64,000 bases of DNA from assembly GCA_964392325.1 (NCBI GenBank), contig CAYMPJ010000013.1:41935-105934 (forward strand), in the 5' to 3' direction. The stretch comes from CALLPQ01 sp964392325. Lineage in GTDB: Bacteria; Pseudomonadota; Alphaproteobacteria; Caulobacterales; Parvularculaceae. Made by a program: the position numbers and the translations under genes. The notes beneath the pieces were generated by a model, which was given only the letters and a program-made list of their open reading frames with translations, searched no databases and was not told where the DNA came from. This document shows, in pieces, positions 1 through 9,786 of the stretch (position 1 is its first letter; each line of letters starts with the position of its first letter).

Positions 1-49
1 CAAGGCGCTTATACTCAATTTGCTTTGGTATATTTTGAGTTTACGCGTA

Positions 50-1438
50 TCAGCGAGAGCGTTCTTTATATTCTACGGTAGATGTGCGCTCGATATCTCG
101 TAAATAGCGCTGCCCGAGCAAAGATATTTGACGACCGAAGATGCGGTCTTCAATGGCGACCCGGGGCGGAATGCCTAGGCCTTCATCTTTCTCGCAAACA
201 TGGACCACATGGAGGTAGCCATCTGCTTCAATAGTCGAGCTTAGATCCCCACGATCAAGATCGTCGATGAAGCGGCGAAAACGCTCGTCAATTTCGGTGA
301 GTTTGACATTTTCAAGTAGCGTTGTGCTTACATCGGGACCAAGATCAAGTTTCAATGATCTGGAATTACAAACTTCGGCGGTTGGTAATTTTTCTATAGC
401 CAATCGCGCATTGTTTTCTCCGACACTTAAAGGGGCGCTTGCATAGGCGAGCGTAAAGCTTTTTTCACCCGGCTCGCGAGGTTCCTGCTTGTCGCGGAGT
501 GCCAAAATAATCAAAGCCCCCTCCGACGGGATAGGATTGGTAACAGATCCGACAGGAATGGCTTTGATGGCATCATCAAGCTCTTTTTCAAGTTCTCCAG
601 CTTGTACCCAGCCAATATCTCCGCCAACCGTTGCGGAAGTGCAGCCGGAAAACTCGCGTGCAGCGACAGAGAAAGGAACGCCGCGACGTAATTGTTCGAT
701 GAGTTGAAGTCCAGCTTCGTAATAAACCTGAATTTGTCGTTGATCATCTACTGGAATACAGATTTCGGAAACGAGGAATCTTTCTTTGGTCGCATTATCG
801 CGAATGGTTTCAATTGTTTGATCAACTTCGCGTTGATTAATTTTTACACGGTCGCGAAAACGTCCCTGTACCAGATTTTGCCAACCAATTGACGTACTGA
901 TTTGTTGTTTGAAGGAATCAATCGTGATGCCTTGTTCATTTACGGCTTTTTGCAACTCTTCAATGGTTAATCCTGCTTGTGCCGAAATCTGTCGCAGTTC
1001 ACTTTCGATTTCCTGGTCACCGACTTTGACTTCAAACTTATCTAGCTCCTTCTTTTTCAATTTGTCATTGATTAACTCTTGAAGGGCTTGTTGGCGCAAT
1101 TGAGGGAGTTGGGCGGCTTGGAGCTGTCCTCCGGATGAAAGGTGCATTAGGCGCAATCTTTGTTTCAGATCAAAAGTGGTGATGACATCGTCATTGACAA
1201 GTGCGATCACAGACTCGCCGGCCGGTAGTTGTTCAGGGCGCAATACGCGTTCTGCCTCTTCTCGAGATGGGGGGGCGGACTGGGCGATGCTCGCAGATGG
1301 GATGCCAAGGGTTGTTATTGCCAAGGTAAACAGAGCGAGCCCTGTGATGGGATTAGGCGCAACCTTGTCTCGGAATTTGGAATAATTCACAGTTGAGAGC
1401 GACGAACATGTACGAGAAACTTGCATAAATCTGTTCAT
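50..1438 (-). CDS. surA: SurA-like periplasmic chaperone / peptidyl-prolyl isomerase
   Basis: Predicted periplasmic folding factor for outer-membrane proteins, 462 residues. The N-terminus carries a hydrophobic export segment at about residues 31-52 ending in small residues (ASIAQS), preceded by an unusually long 30-residue n-region, so the true start could lie further in. The SurA N-terminal chaperone fold begins near residue 75 (ESVIALVNDDVIT) and is followed by one parvulin-type rotamase domain at about 218-315. A second rotamase domain is not evident; the C-terminal part returns to SurA-like helices. It sits downstream of lptD on the same strand, as in many Proteobacteria, where SurA assists assembly of LptD. 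The stop codon lies at 50-52 and bases 1-49 hold no visible gene. Family assignment rests on overall pattern and gene order. Confidence 0.88.
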   Translation of the reverse strand: MNRFMQVSRTCSSLSTVNYSKFRDKVAPNPITGLALFTLAITTLGIPSASIAQSAPPSREEAERVLRPEQLPAGESVIALVNDDVITTFDLKQRLRLMHLSSGGQLQAAQLPQLRQQALQELINDKLKKKELDKFEVKVGDQEIESELRQISAQAGLTIEELQKAVNEQGITIDSFKQQISTSIGWQNLVQGRFRDRVKINQREVDQTIETIRDNATKERFLVSEICIPVDDQRQIQVYYEAGLQLIEQLRRGVPFSVAAREFSGCTSATVGGDIGWVQAGELEKELDDAIKAIPVGSVTNPIPSEGALIILALRDKQEPREPGEKSFTLAYASAPLSVGENNARLAIEKLPTAEVCNSRSLKLDLGPDVSTTLLENVKLTEIDERFRRFIDDLDRGDLSSTIEADGYLHVVHVCEKDEGLGIPPRVAIEDRIFGRQISLLGQRYLRDIERTSTVEYKERSR

Positions 1439-1771
1439 AAGGCCTTTTAATCCAGAATCGATGTCATCTTCTATGCTAATGAGCTGCGCGTCCGCAGGTA
1501 TTTGAGTGCAAGACCCTTAACTTATGATCTGTTATTGCCATAACATATGCCGTCAAAATAATAGTAAGAAAATATCTAAATTTCATAAACTGATAGTCTG
1601 CCGTTAAAATATAACAATTTCACTGATAAGCAAGTCTTTGCAGGTAGGGAAAGGCTTTTCAGGGTATATTAGGCGACCGATAATCCGAAGATACTCAATT
1701 GCTTAAATGCCGACCAACCCAAATTCTGAAAAACCCAGGAGCAGAGGCAAGTTGGTAAGGCATAAGGGTGA
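1439..1771. other. Intergenic region between surA and lptD
   Basis: 333 bases between the lptD stop and the surA start, both on the minus strand. It is A+T-rich and holds no convincing open frame and no hairpin followed by a T run. It probably carries a surA promoter, but I cannot point to the -35/-10 elements. Confidence 0.5.
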
Positions 1772-4672
1772 TTAATTGTTTCTTGTTCCAATACCATTGG
1801 AGGAGGCTAGGGAGCGCAATGTAAAGCGGATCAGTACTGACGTGTTGGGCGGCACCCCAAAGTCTTGGGTACGGTCGCGGCGGAATATTACGTCAAGACT
1901 CGAGCACTCATCTTTGTACCCAATCAGGAAATCTTGCCGCAAGGTACCCTCGCGGGGCACGAATGTACCGTCACCTGTATTTATTGGGTCGGGTCGTAAA
2001 TCTTCGCGCCAGGCGGCGCCAATGCTCCAATTTGGTGTGAGGCTAAATCGAACCAGTGCATTGATCTCTTCTTCAGATTCCAAGCCAATTGAAGCCTGCT
2101 CATCTGTTAATAGGGTGTAACCGACATTGCCTTCCAAGCGCCAAAAATCGAAACCAAGGTTTGATTCGACACGACCAAAGCCATTATTATCATCGACGCC
2201 ATCTTCGAGCGTTGCGTTATTATTACCACCTGTATCAAAGCGAAAACGGTTTGTTAGCCGGAAACTTCTTCCGAGGCTCAAATTCAGCTCCCCCACGAGA
2301 TCAGAACGTGTTCCACCCAGACCATCGGTGAATTCAAAAGCGTTGGTGGTTTGTAACCGATATTGTTGCCCAACAGCAGCCTCTACTTTGAAACCGCTAT
2401 CAAAGTCCAATTGGGCCGAAATTCCGGCATTGATGCGCTGGCCATCCTCAACTGCGTCAAATCCGGTAGATTTATTATAGTCAAATAGGCCCGCATAATC
2501 GAACTCGATACTCTGGGAGTCTTCATTGATTAGGTCGCTTGAGTTTCGATCCTCAAGGCTTGCAACCAATTGAACCCGCGGCTCAAGGAGTAGCCGCGCG
2601 CTGCCGAATTTGCGGGCCAATGGATAAGACCATTGGACGCCTGCGGTGGGTGCAAAACGCCCGATCAGATCACCTTCGATGGTAGAGAGCTGGTTATCGG
2701 CAAAATCTACGGAAGAGAACGGGACGATTGCATCTTCGCCGCCCTCATCCAGATCTCTGAAAAAGAATCCATCGGCTCTTAACTCCGCAAAAGCATTAAA
2801 GCGATGACCGCCTTTGGTAATATGTTCCCGGTTCCAGAATGCTTGCCCGGTGAAGCGCCGGGAGTCGGGGCCGCGTGTGCGTTGCAGCGCTACAGCATTA
2901 GCGTTGACCGTCAAATTGCCACCGAAGGGTTTGTAATCAAAATCGTGACGAATATTGATAAGCGGCAAAACAAAAGGTGTTTCTGATGAATTATCATCAA
3001 ACCTCAATCCCTGAAAAAGATAGCTGTCTGCGGAAATAGTCGTATTGCCACTGATCCATGCAAGGTTAGCATTGCTGCGTAAGCGATTTGTGTTCGAGCG
3101 ATCAAACTCCAGTCGCAAGTCACCACGTCTTTGTACGTCATAAAATCGCAAAAACGCATTATCCGATACGCGCTCAACATCATAGCCAAAGCGTAATTTT
3201 TCTGTGAGTTGCTGATATCCGCGCCCAAAATAATACCAGCGAACGCCGGGTCCATCAAAGGGTTGGTCAGTCGGATTGTCATCATTTGAAATAAATTCAG
3301 GGTTCGTACCGTCAAATAGTCCTGCGGGAGCAAGCCCAGACAAGGTTTCTATTTGAAAGTCGGTGGGAATAATATTGTTGGCGACGTCAATACTCTGACC
3401 AAGTTCATTTATTAGATTTCCAGCCGCATCTTGTGGCGGTCGGTCGAAATCTATGACGCCTCCGGCCCAGACATGGAAACTTTTTCTGCCAGCTCTTCGC
3501 CATTCGCCCTGCCATAATATGCCATCATCTAGGGTGATTTTAGGGAATAGCGTGAAATCCTGCTGGTTTGAAATGGAAAAAAAGTAAGGTATCTCAACAA
3601 ATGGGCTGAGACGGGACGAGGTTCCGATTAACGGGGTTAAAAAACCCGATTGGCGTTCGACTGAGGGGTCTGGCCCTTGTAAAAAGGGTGTATACAGAAT
3701 AGGAACCCCTTTGAGTTCAAGAAAAGCATGCCGGAAACGGATGACGCGGCGTTCTTCATCTCGGGTGACGCGCAGTGATTTTATTCGCCAAGTTGGTTTT
3801 TTCTTGTCGCCATTTTCTTTGCAAACATCGCACGCTGTATAAACGACTTTGTTTAATGTGGTACGTGCGCCTTGTTCACGGGTTGCGCTTGCAGCAGCAA
3901 TGGTTGCGTTTTCCGCAAGAAGGGCCGTAAAATTTTGCGCAATGCCATCTCGTAAATCGCCTGATAACTCTACGCTTTCAGCGAAAACTGTTTGTTCGTT
4001 TTCGTCTGTAATGGATACTTGACCCTCGGCGATAACAACCTGGGTGTCTGAGTAATATATAAGTTTTTCTGCTGTGAGATAACGCTCGCCGAAAAATGCC
4101 CGTACATTTCCTTCCGCAATAATAGGGCTGGTATTATTTTCTCGGGAAATTACATCAGCTTCAAATAGAATTTTTTCGTCATCGCTCAAATCTTTGCTGA
4201 AATTTGATTGAGCGTTATTCGCATCTTGAGTGGTTGTAAGAGAGGCTACGGAATATCCCGTCAATATTGATGTAGCGTGGGAAGTGTTTGGACCAGTGAT
4301 TGAGGCGTTTGTTGCCAGGCTTGCGGAAAGTGAGATCGTGTTATCGCTGTCTAAGCCATCTGGCAGAGCGGCAATCTTTTGATCTGGTGAAACTGCTGCA
4401 AGACTTAACGAAGAAAAATCATCGCGCAGAGCGGAGTGAAAGGTTTGTGTTTGCGTAAGAGCGCTCTCGTCAGCATTGTTTTTGGAATCAGTCGCGTTTT
4501 GTAAAACTTTCGCTAATTCAGATCGAGGGGGTTTTAGAGAAGGAATTGAGCCCGGGAAACCCCCTTCTGGCGTAATAATTATGTCAGCGTCAGCGTGTGG
4601 TATAGCGCTCGCTAATCCACCCCCCAAAATGGAAGACATAAAAAGTCGAACAATTGTTCGTTGATCACGCAA
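1772..4672 (-). CDS. lptD: LPS-assembly outer-membrane protein LptD
   Basis: Outer-membrane beta-barrel that, with LptE, inserts lipopolysaccharide into the outer leaflet. It is 966 residues long. A signal peptide covers about residues 1-30 (IVRLFMSSILGGGLASA, then ADA). An LptA/OstA-like domain lies at about 165-290, with the characteristic sequence FFGERYLTAEKLIYY. The LptD barrel follows, including LELKGVPILYTPFLQGPDP, diagnostic for the family. A CxxC pair (TACDVC) sits at the junction between domains and a further Cys (KDECSSL) near the C-terminus; conserved cysteines in LptD form inter-domain disulfides. Residues about 35-160 are Ser/Ala/Thr/Asn-rich with no recognisable fold, which makes the protein longer than I would expect for an alphaproteobacterial LptD. 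Same strand as surA, lptG and lptF. Confidence 0.94.
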   Translation of the reverse strand: MRDQRTIVRLFMSSILGGGLASAIPHADADIIITPEGGFPGSIPSLKPPRSELAKVLQNATDSKNNADESALTQTQTFHSALRDDFSSLSLAAVSPDQKIAALPDGLDSDNTISLSASLATNASITGPNTSHATSILTGYSVASLTTTQDANNAQSNFSKDLSDDEKILFEADVISRENNTSPIIAEGNVRAFFGERYLTAEKLIYYSDTQVVIAEGQVSITDENEQTVFAESVELSGDLRDGIAQNFTALLAENATIAAASATREQGARTTLNKVVYTACDVCKENGDKKKPTWRIKSLRVTRDEERRVIRFRHAFLELKGVPILYTPFLQGPDPSVERQSGFLTPLIGTSSRLSPFVEIPYFFSISNQQDFTLFPKITLDDGILWQGEWRRAGRKSFHVWAGGVIDFDRPPQDAAGNLINELGQSIDVANNIIPTDFQIETLSGLAPAGLFDGTNPEFISNDDNPTDQPFDGPGVRWYYFGRGYQQLTEKLRFGYDVERVSDNAFLRFYDVQRRGDLRLEFDRSNTNRLRSNANLAWISGNTTISADSYLFQGLRFDDNSSETPFVLPLINIRHDFDYKPFGGNLTVNANAVALQRTRGPDSRRFTGQAFWNREHITKGGHRFNAFAELRADGFFFRDLDEGGEDAIVPFSSVDFADNQLSTIEGDLIGRFAPTAGVQWSYPLARKFGSARLLLEPRVQLVASLEDRNSSDLINEDSQSIEFDYAGLFDYNKSTGFDAVEDGQRINAGISAQLDFDSGFKVEAAVGQQYRLQTTNAFEFTDGLGGTRSDLVGELNLSLGRSFRLTNRFRFDTGGNNNATLEDGVDDNNGFGRVESNLGFDFWRLEGNVGYTLLTDEQASIGLESEEEINALVRFSLTPNWSIGAAWREDLRPDPINTGDGTFVPREGTLRQDFLIGYKDECSSLDVIFRRDRTQDFGVPPNTSVLIRFTLRSLASSNGIGTRNN

Positions 4673-5218
4673 AATACAATACCCTATCCATTTCGCCCCG
4701 GTTCTGGCCCATCACATGCTTTTATTTTAGAGGTGTTTCCTGATTAACCAAAGCAATGATGTAACCACGCGGCGAACACCTGGATAATGTCCCAAAAAGA
4801 TGCTTGCCTGTAAGATCATTTATAAACATCCGAATCGTTTATTGAAGGTATCCAAGTGGGCTTGGGACGTCTATGAAAAGTTCATTCATTTCATAATTTA
4901 AATCGCCTCAAAATCAAAAATTTTACTCTAGAATCTGACCAAAAAGGCTCCGTTCTGGATAAAACCTGCAAATCGGCGCATGACTCTATAGTTTTAGAGC
5001 CGTAATTGATTGAATTTTTCAAGAGGATTGACCGATTATCCGCCCTGGGGACGCTAAATTATGATTTTGAATCGGGCTCGTAGTGACATGGTGCGGAGAT
5101 TTATCGTTGCAATTGTAACATCAAGCAAGGGCGATATCCTAAAGTGCGGCGAAGAATACCGCTGTGATCCTAGGGGAATCTTTGGGGTATTTTGGAACCA
5201 CCCCGAAATCGAAAAGTG
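4673..5218. other. Gene-free stretch between lptD and lptG
   Basis: 546 bases separate the lptG stop from the lptD start. No open frame has a plausible start, and there is no tRNA or clear terminator. Only short dyads are visible, such as CTCTA/TAGAG at 4984-4999 and a 5-bp GGGGT/ACCCC pairing just downstream of lptG. It probably contains an lptD promoter, which would make lptD separate from lptFG in transcription. Confidence 0.45.
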
Positions 5219-6310
5219 CTAGCCATCTTCCAGATGCAACAGGCCCGTAATTGCAAATAATGTAGCAATAATTGCTGGCCCCCAGGCCGCCAGGACGATG
5301 GGTAGATTTCCGGCTTCCCCAAGGGCGGTAGAAATTTCTGTTATGACGTAAAGTGAAAACCCAACTGTAATCGCGAGTACTGCCAGAGCAAAAATGCCGC
5401 CCCTTCGGCCCGGCCTTATGGAAAATGCTGCGGCGATCAGGACCATACCGAGTAATTTTAAAGGGGTGGATATCAGATCATGTAAACGCAGATAATAGGC
5501 ACTCGTGGGAACGCCCGCCGTTTGCGCGAGACGGATAAAATGTCGAACATTCCAGATAGAGAGCGTTTCGGGCTTGGCGACCTGCTCGGATAAGTCCTTC
5601 AAAGAGAGATTCGTCTCAAGTCGGTAATCCGTTAATTGAGTGTGGGTGGGTTCAGATATTTTTTTACTGATAGCCGTTGCCATTATAATGGCATTATTGA
5701 CGATTTTTGCGTGGGGGGCGTCGATACGTTCGACAAATTCGGCCTCTGGGCTAATGCGCCAGACAGTTAGATTGGAAAGCAAGCCATGATTGGTGTTGAT
5801 GTTTTTAGCATTGATGATCAAAGAGCCATTTTCCCGGTTTTGTCTTAGCCAAACACCATCACGAAAAAATTGCACCAGGCTGGTTTGTTTGCCCTCTCTC
5901 ACATTTTGAATATGCTCGGAATGGGCCATCATCTTGGAAGAAAGTGGATCAATCACCGTCGTTAGGATGATGCCAGTAAACAGGGAGACTAGGGCTGCGG
6001 GAGTTAATATTTTCCAGATCGAGAGCCCGGCAGAGCGCATAACCGAAATTTCCGATCGCCGGTTGAGTTGGGAAAAACACCAAAGCGAACCGAACAAAAA
6101 CAAAAAGGGTGAGAGTGCCTGACTAAGGCCGAGGGCGCGAAGAAATGTCAATTGCAGGGCTATAAACATCGAGCCATCTGCATATTTTCCGGCAAAGCGC
6201 ATATTCTCAATCAGATCAATCACCATAATCAATACGGTGAAGGCGAGGAATAATGCGCCGATGCTCGCGGTAAGTCTCCATGCAATATATCGAAATAAAG
6301 TAAAGGACAT
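5219..6310 (-). CDS. lptG: LPS export ABC transporter permease LptG
   Basis: Inner-membrane permease of the LptB2FG complex that extracts LPS from the inner membrane and passes it to the LptC/LptA bridge. The 363 residues have the YjgP/YjgQ layout: transmembrane helices in the first 120 residues, a periplasmic beta-jellyroll segment (about 125-265), then three C-terminal helices (from about residue 285). The segment SQLNRRSEISVMRSAGLSIWKIL is the cytoplasmic coupling loop typical of the family (residues about 80-100). Its start lies two bases after the lptF stop, so the two permeases are a tight operon, probably translationally coupled. Assigned as LptG rather than LptF because it is the distal gene of the pair. 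Confidence 0.92.
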   Translation of the reverse strand: MSFTLFRYIAWRLTASIGALFLAFTVLIMVIDLIENMRFAGKYADGSMFIALQLTFLRALGLSQALSPFLFLFGSLWCFSQLNRRSEISVMRSAGLSIWKILTPAALVSLFTGIILTTVIDPLSSKMMAHSEHIQNVREGKQTSLVQFFRDGVWLRQNRENGSLIINAKNINTNHGLLSNLTVWRISPEAEFVERIDAPHAKIVNNAIIMATAISKKISEPTHTQLTDYRLETNLSLKDLSEQVAKPETLSIWNVRHFIRLAQTAGVPTSAYYLRLHDLISTPLKLLGMVLIAAAFSIRPGRRGGIFALAVLAITVGFSLYVITEISTALGEAGNLPIVLAAWGPAIIATLFAITGLLHLEDG

Positions 6311-6312
6311 TA

Positions 6313-7506
6313 CTAAGCCAACTCGCCGCTACTTGGTCCAGATCGACGTTCGCCATAGGTAACAGGGGTCGCGTCTGTTGGTTTAATTCCTCTATTAATC
6401 CCAATAAAGGGGACCGCATCAAACAATAAAGCCAAGTTTAGAAAAATGATGCTGACCGGTAAAAAATATAGCAGCCACATTAAGTTGTAGGTTGCCGCGA
6501 GGGGAAACAAAACATAACTCAGAACACGAACGCCGATCACAAGGGCTGTGGCGATACTAATGCGGATGATATACCCTCTGCGATTATAAGCGCCGCCGAT
6601 AAGGGCATAAAGAGCAATCAGAACATAGGCAAAGGCATGAAACGGAGCCGAGAGTCGCGAATGGGCTTCGGCAATCATTCTTGATTGGTTAATCCTATCC
6701 CACTCATTGCCGAGATCGGGGGCTAAAAGCTCGTGAAGATATCGCTCTGTAAGTTCGAGCTGTAACTCCTGTTTTTTTTGTAATTCCCCTACCTTAATGC
6801 TGGTCTGTTGGAAGGGGATGATTTCGGCTTTATCACTTTGTGCGCTTTTGCTCTGTATCGTGCCCCCAACCAGCACAAGGACGGGACCCGCGTCTGTTTC
6901 CTGAAGGACACCGCGCTGGGCTAAATAGGTGCGCGTCTCGGTCGGATTTCTATAATCATTGACCAGCAGGCCGGTAAATTGATTGCCTGTGTTCACTTCT
7001 TTTACGTAGATCGTAAAACCATCTATAACTTTGATAAATTCACCGCTGCGCAAGATAGAACTGGCGAGATCTGTTCTGATATCCAGTATTCTTTGTTTGA
7101 GTATCCGGTATGTGCGTGGGCTCAAATCAACGGCTATGTAGAGCGTTGCAATCGCCCCTAGAAAAGTAATCATGAGAAAGGGAATTGCGATGCGGGCGCG
7201 ACTGACCCCCGCAGCAAACATCACCGCAATCTCGCTGTCCGAGTGCATTCGATAGAGGGAGTATAGTGTTGCGGCAAAAAGGGCAAAAGGTATTAGAATC
7301 ACCAGCAGGCTGGGAATTATCAAAATACTCAAATGAAGGAACATGCCTAGCCCACGACCATTTTCAAGGACCAGCTCGATGCGCTGTAAACTTTGGGTGA
7401 TCCAGATTACAACCGTCAACACGATAACGGTCAGAATGAAGGGCCCAACAAATTGGCGCAGTATATATGTATCGAGACGATTCAAGACGGTGTCTTTGGG
7501 GTACAA
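6313..7506 (-). CDS. lptF: LPS export ABC transporter permease LptF
   Basis: Partner permease of LptG in the LPS export transporter, 397 residues. The N-terminal sequence LDTYILRQFVGPFILTVIVLT opens the first membrane helix, and the cytoplasmic coupling loop reads YRMHSDSEIAVMFAAGVSRA, matching the equivalent loop in LptG. A periplasmic jellyroll domain at about residues 130-285 is followed by C-terminal helices and a hydrophilic tail ending GPSSGELA. It is the first gene of the lptF-lptG pair and is divergent from pepA across 271 bases. The ATP-binding partner lptB is not in the window. Confidence 0.92.
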   Translation of the reverse strand: MYPKDTVLNRLDTYILRQFVGPFILTVIVLTVVIWITQSLQRIELVLENGRGLGMFLHLSILIIPSLLVILIPFALFAATLYSLYRMHSDSEIAVMFAAGVSRARIAIPFLMITFLGAIATLYIAVDLSPRTYRILKQRILDIRTDLASSILRSGEFIKVIDGFTIYVKEVNTGNQFTGLLVNDYRNPTETRTYLAQRGVLQETDAGPVLVLVGGTIQSKSAQSDKAEIIPFQQTSIKVGELQKKQELQLELTERYLHELLAPDLGNEWDRINQSRMIAEAHSRLSAPFHAFAYVLIALYALIGGAYNRRGYIIRISIATALVIGVRVLSYVLFPLAATYNLMWLLYFLPVSIIFLNLALLFDAVPFIGINRGIKPTDATPVTYGERRSGPSSGELA

Positions 7507-7777
7507 TACGAATGTGAAGAATTATTCTAGCCACCTTAACATGGCATTATTATAGGGTACAGGCTCAGTGTGGCGAAAACGTCGATAAAAAATGGCGATT
7601 TTCGCATGTTTTAAATAAGTATTCACAATGCCAATTGCGCGAATCATCGCGTTGGTGTTGAGTGTCTGATAAGACCCGATAGAAGAATCAGCCAAAGCAC
7701 AAAAAGGATTTTGTGCGATTTATGTCAGGCAAGCGAATTATTTATATCCAGAGAGATCATCTAAACAGGAGTTTTGA

Positions 7778-9280
7778 ATGCAGGTAACTTTTTCCAAAGC
7801 CGCAATGCCAAAGACCGGGGCAATCATTGTCCCTTGTATGGAAGGGTCCATCACGAGTGCCGCTTTCAAAGCCATTAATAAAACCACGAAAGGTGCGTTA
7901 GAGCGCGCCGCTAAAGCATCGGGATTTCAAGGCAAAAAAGGCCAGATTACTGTGATTGTCGGTCCTGCGGGTTTGAGCAATGGCCATGTGGTTTTAATTG
8001 GTGCAGGCAAACCCAAAGATTTTACGGCCCTTGAGGCAGAAAATCTCGGTGGCTCAGCGATGGCCAAGGCGGTTGCTCTGCATGAAAAAGCGGTTCTCTT
8101 TGCTATGGATGGTCTAAAGGCTGGTGATCTGGGGGATGGTGCAGCAGCTCACATGGCTTTTGGTGCACGTCTGCGGGGATATCGCTTTGACCAATATCGC
8201 ACGGCGCAGGAAAAAAATGAGAAAATGCTGGTATCCAAAATCGGTATCTATGATGCGGATGCGGGAGCAAAAGCGGCTTATAATGATCTAGAGGCACTAG
8301 CAGAGGGAATTGTCATTACCCGCGATCTTGTCTCTGAGCCGCCTAATGTTCTCTATCCGGAAAGTTTTGCCGAGCGTTGCCGTGAATTGGAAAGCTTAGG
8401 GGTAAAGGTCAAAATTCTCGGCGAAAAAGAAATGTCAAAACTCGGTATGGGCTCATTGTTGGGTGTGGGCCAAGGGTCTGTGCGTGAGAGCAAATTGGTT
8501 GCTATGGAATGGCGCGGGGGCTCAAAATCCGATGATACGGTTTGTCTCGTCGGCAAGGGCGTCACATTTGATACTGGCGGCATTTCGCTCAAACCCCCTG
8601 CAGGCATGGAAGATATGAAATGGGATATGGGCGGGGCTGGTGCAGTTACGGGAGCAATGGCTGCAATCGCTGGAAGAAAAGCCAATGCGAATGTGATCGG
8701 CGTCATCGGTTTGGTTGAAAATATGCCTGACGGGAACGCACAGCGACCCGGTGATGTGGTAAAATCTATGTCAGGCAAGACCATAGAGGTGATCAATACA
8801 GATGCGGAGGGTCGTCTGGTCCTCGCCGATGCGCTCTGGTGGGCGCAAGAGACTTATAAGCCAAAAGTGGTGATCGATCTTGCGACATTGACGGGCGCAA
8901 TTCTTGTGTCATTGGCCCACGAGTTTGGTGGTTTGTTTAGTAATAATGATGAACTGGCAGATAATCTGATAAAGGCGGGTAAGTCATCTGGCGACAAGCT
9001 TTGGCACATGCCTCTTACCAAAACCCATTACGATATGATCAAATCTCCTATCGCGGACATCAAAAATATTGGTGGTCGTTGGGGCGGTTCGTCTACAGCG
9101 GCGGCATTTCTGGGGCATTTCATTAAAGACGGTGTTGAATGGGCCCATCTTGATATTGCGGGTATGGCTTGGAACGAAAAAGATAAAGCGACTTGTCCCA
9201 AAGGCGGGGCCGGTTATGGGGTTCGTTTGCTAGATAATTTTGTCCGCGATCAATTTGAGACCGAAGCCTCAGACGAATAA
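7778..9280 (+). CDS. pepA: Leucyl aminopeptidase (M17 family)
   Basis: Cytosolic two-metal aminopeptidase, 500 residues, that releases N-terminal amino acids from peptides. The M17 signature NTDAEGRLVLADAL is present at about residues 339-352 and supplies metal-binding Asp/Glu and the catalytic Arg. The upstream GKGVTFDTGGISLKP (about 263-277) supplies the metal-binding Lys and Asp. The N-terminal regulatory/macro-like domain occupies roughly residues 1-170. ATG at 7778 follows AACAGGAG with good spacing. In some bacteria M17 enzymes also bind DNA; nothing here addresses that. Divergent from lptF and followed 14 bases later by holC, an arrangement common in Proteobacteria. Confidence 0.95.
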   Translation: MQVTFSKAAMPKTGAIIVPCMEGSITSAAFKAINKTTKGALERAAKASGFQGKKGQITVIVGPAGLSNGHVVLIGAGKPKDFTALEAENLGGSAMAKAVALHEKAVLFAMDGLKAGDLGDGAAAHMAFGARLRGYRFDQYRTAQEKNEKMLVSKIGIYDADAGAKAAYNDLEALAEGIVITRDLVSEPPNVLYPESFAERCRELESLGVKVKILGEKEMSKLGMGSLLGVGQGSVRESKLVAMEWRGGSKSDDTVCLVGKGVTFDTGGISLKPPAGMEDMKWDMGGAGAVTGAMAAIAGRKANANVIGVIGLVENMPDGNAQRPGDVVKSMSGKTIEVINTDAEGRLVLADALWWAQETYKPKVVIDLATLTGAILVSLAHEFGGLFSNNDELADNLIKAGKSSGDKLWHMPLTKTHYDMIKSPIADIKNIGGRWGGSSTAAAFLGHFIKDGVEWAHLDIAGMAWNEKDKATCPKGGAGYGVRLLDNFVRDQFETEASDE

Positions 9281-9294
9281 AGGCGCTAGATAGA

Positions 9295-9786
9295 ATGACC
9301 GAGTTCTTGTTCTATCACCTTGAAAGATCAAAATTGGAACAGGTTTTACCAGTGCTGCTGGAAAAGTCACTCGAGCATGGCTCCAGAGTTATGGTGTGCA
9401 CGAACCACTCCGATGGGGTGGGTGCACTTGACGATCATTTGTGGACTTATCGTGATGATAGTTTTTTACCGCATGTCGTGCTGGGTTCAAGTGATTTTGA
9501 GGAGAGTGAACCTGTTTTGTTAAGCAGGGTTAATGGCGACGCAGTGAAAGCGCCGCCAAATGGCGCGGATTTTTTGTTTCTCGTTCAAGGTGCCCAATAT
9601 CCGTATGAGGATTTGAAAAAATTTACTCGAACCATTGTCATGTTTGATGGGCGCGATGATGAAGCGTTGGGTGAGGCGCGCGGGTTTTGGAAAGTCCTGC
9701 GCGATGCATCCAAAGAAGAGAATAATGATTTTTCTCAAACCTATTGGCGTCAAAATGATCAGGGACGATGGGAGCAGCAAGCATAA
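9295..9786 (+). CDS. holC: DNA polymerase III chi subunit
   Basis: Accessory clamp-loader subunit that links the replicative polymerase to SSB. The 163 residues start with TEFLFYHLERSKLEQVLPVLLEKSL, the typical HolC beginning, and continue with the WTYRDDSFLPH segment and a nucleotide-binding-like fold. The C-terminal tail (about 135-163) is hydrophilic and ends in WEQQA. It follows pepA by 14 bases, so the two are probably co-transcribed; pepA-holC adjacency supports the call. Confidence 0.88.
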   Translation: MTEFLFYHLERSKLEQVLPVLLEKSLEHGSRVMVCTNHSDGVGALDDHLWTYRDDSFLPHVVLGSSDFEESEPVLLSRVNGDAVKAPPNGADFLFLVQGAQYPYEDLKKFTRTIVMFDGRDDEALGEARGFWKVLRDASKEENNDFSQTYWRQNDQGRWEQQA

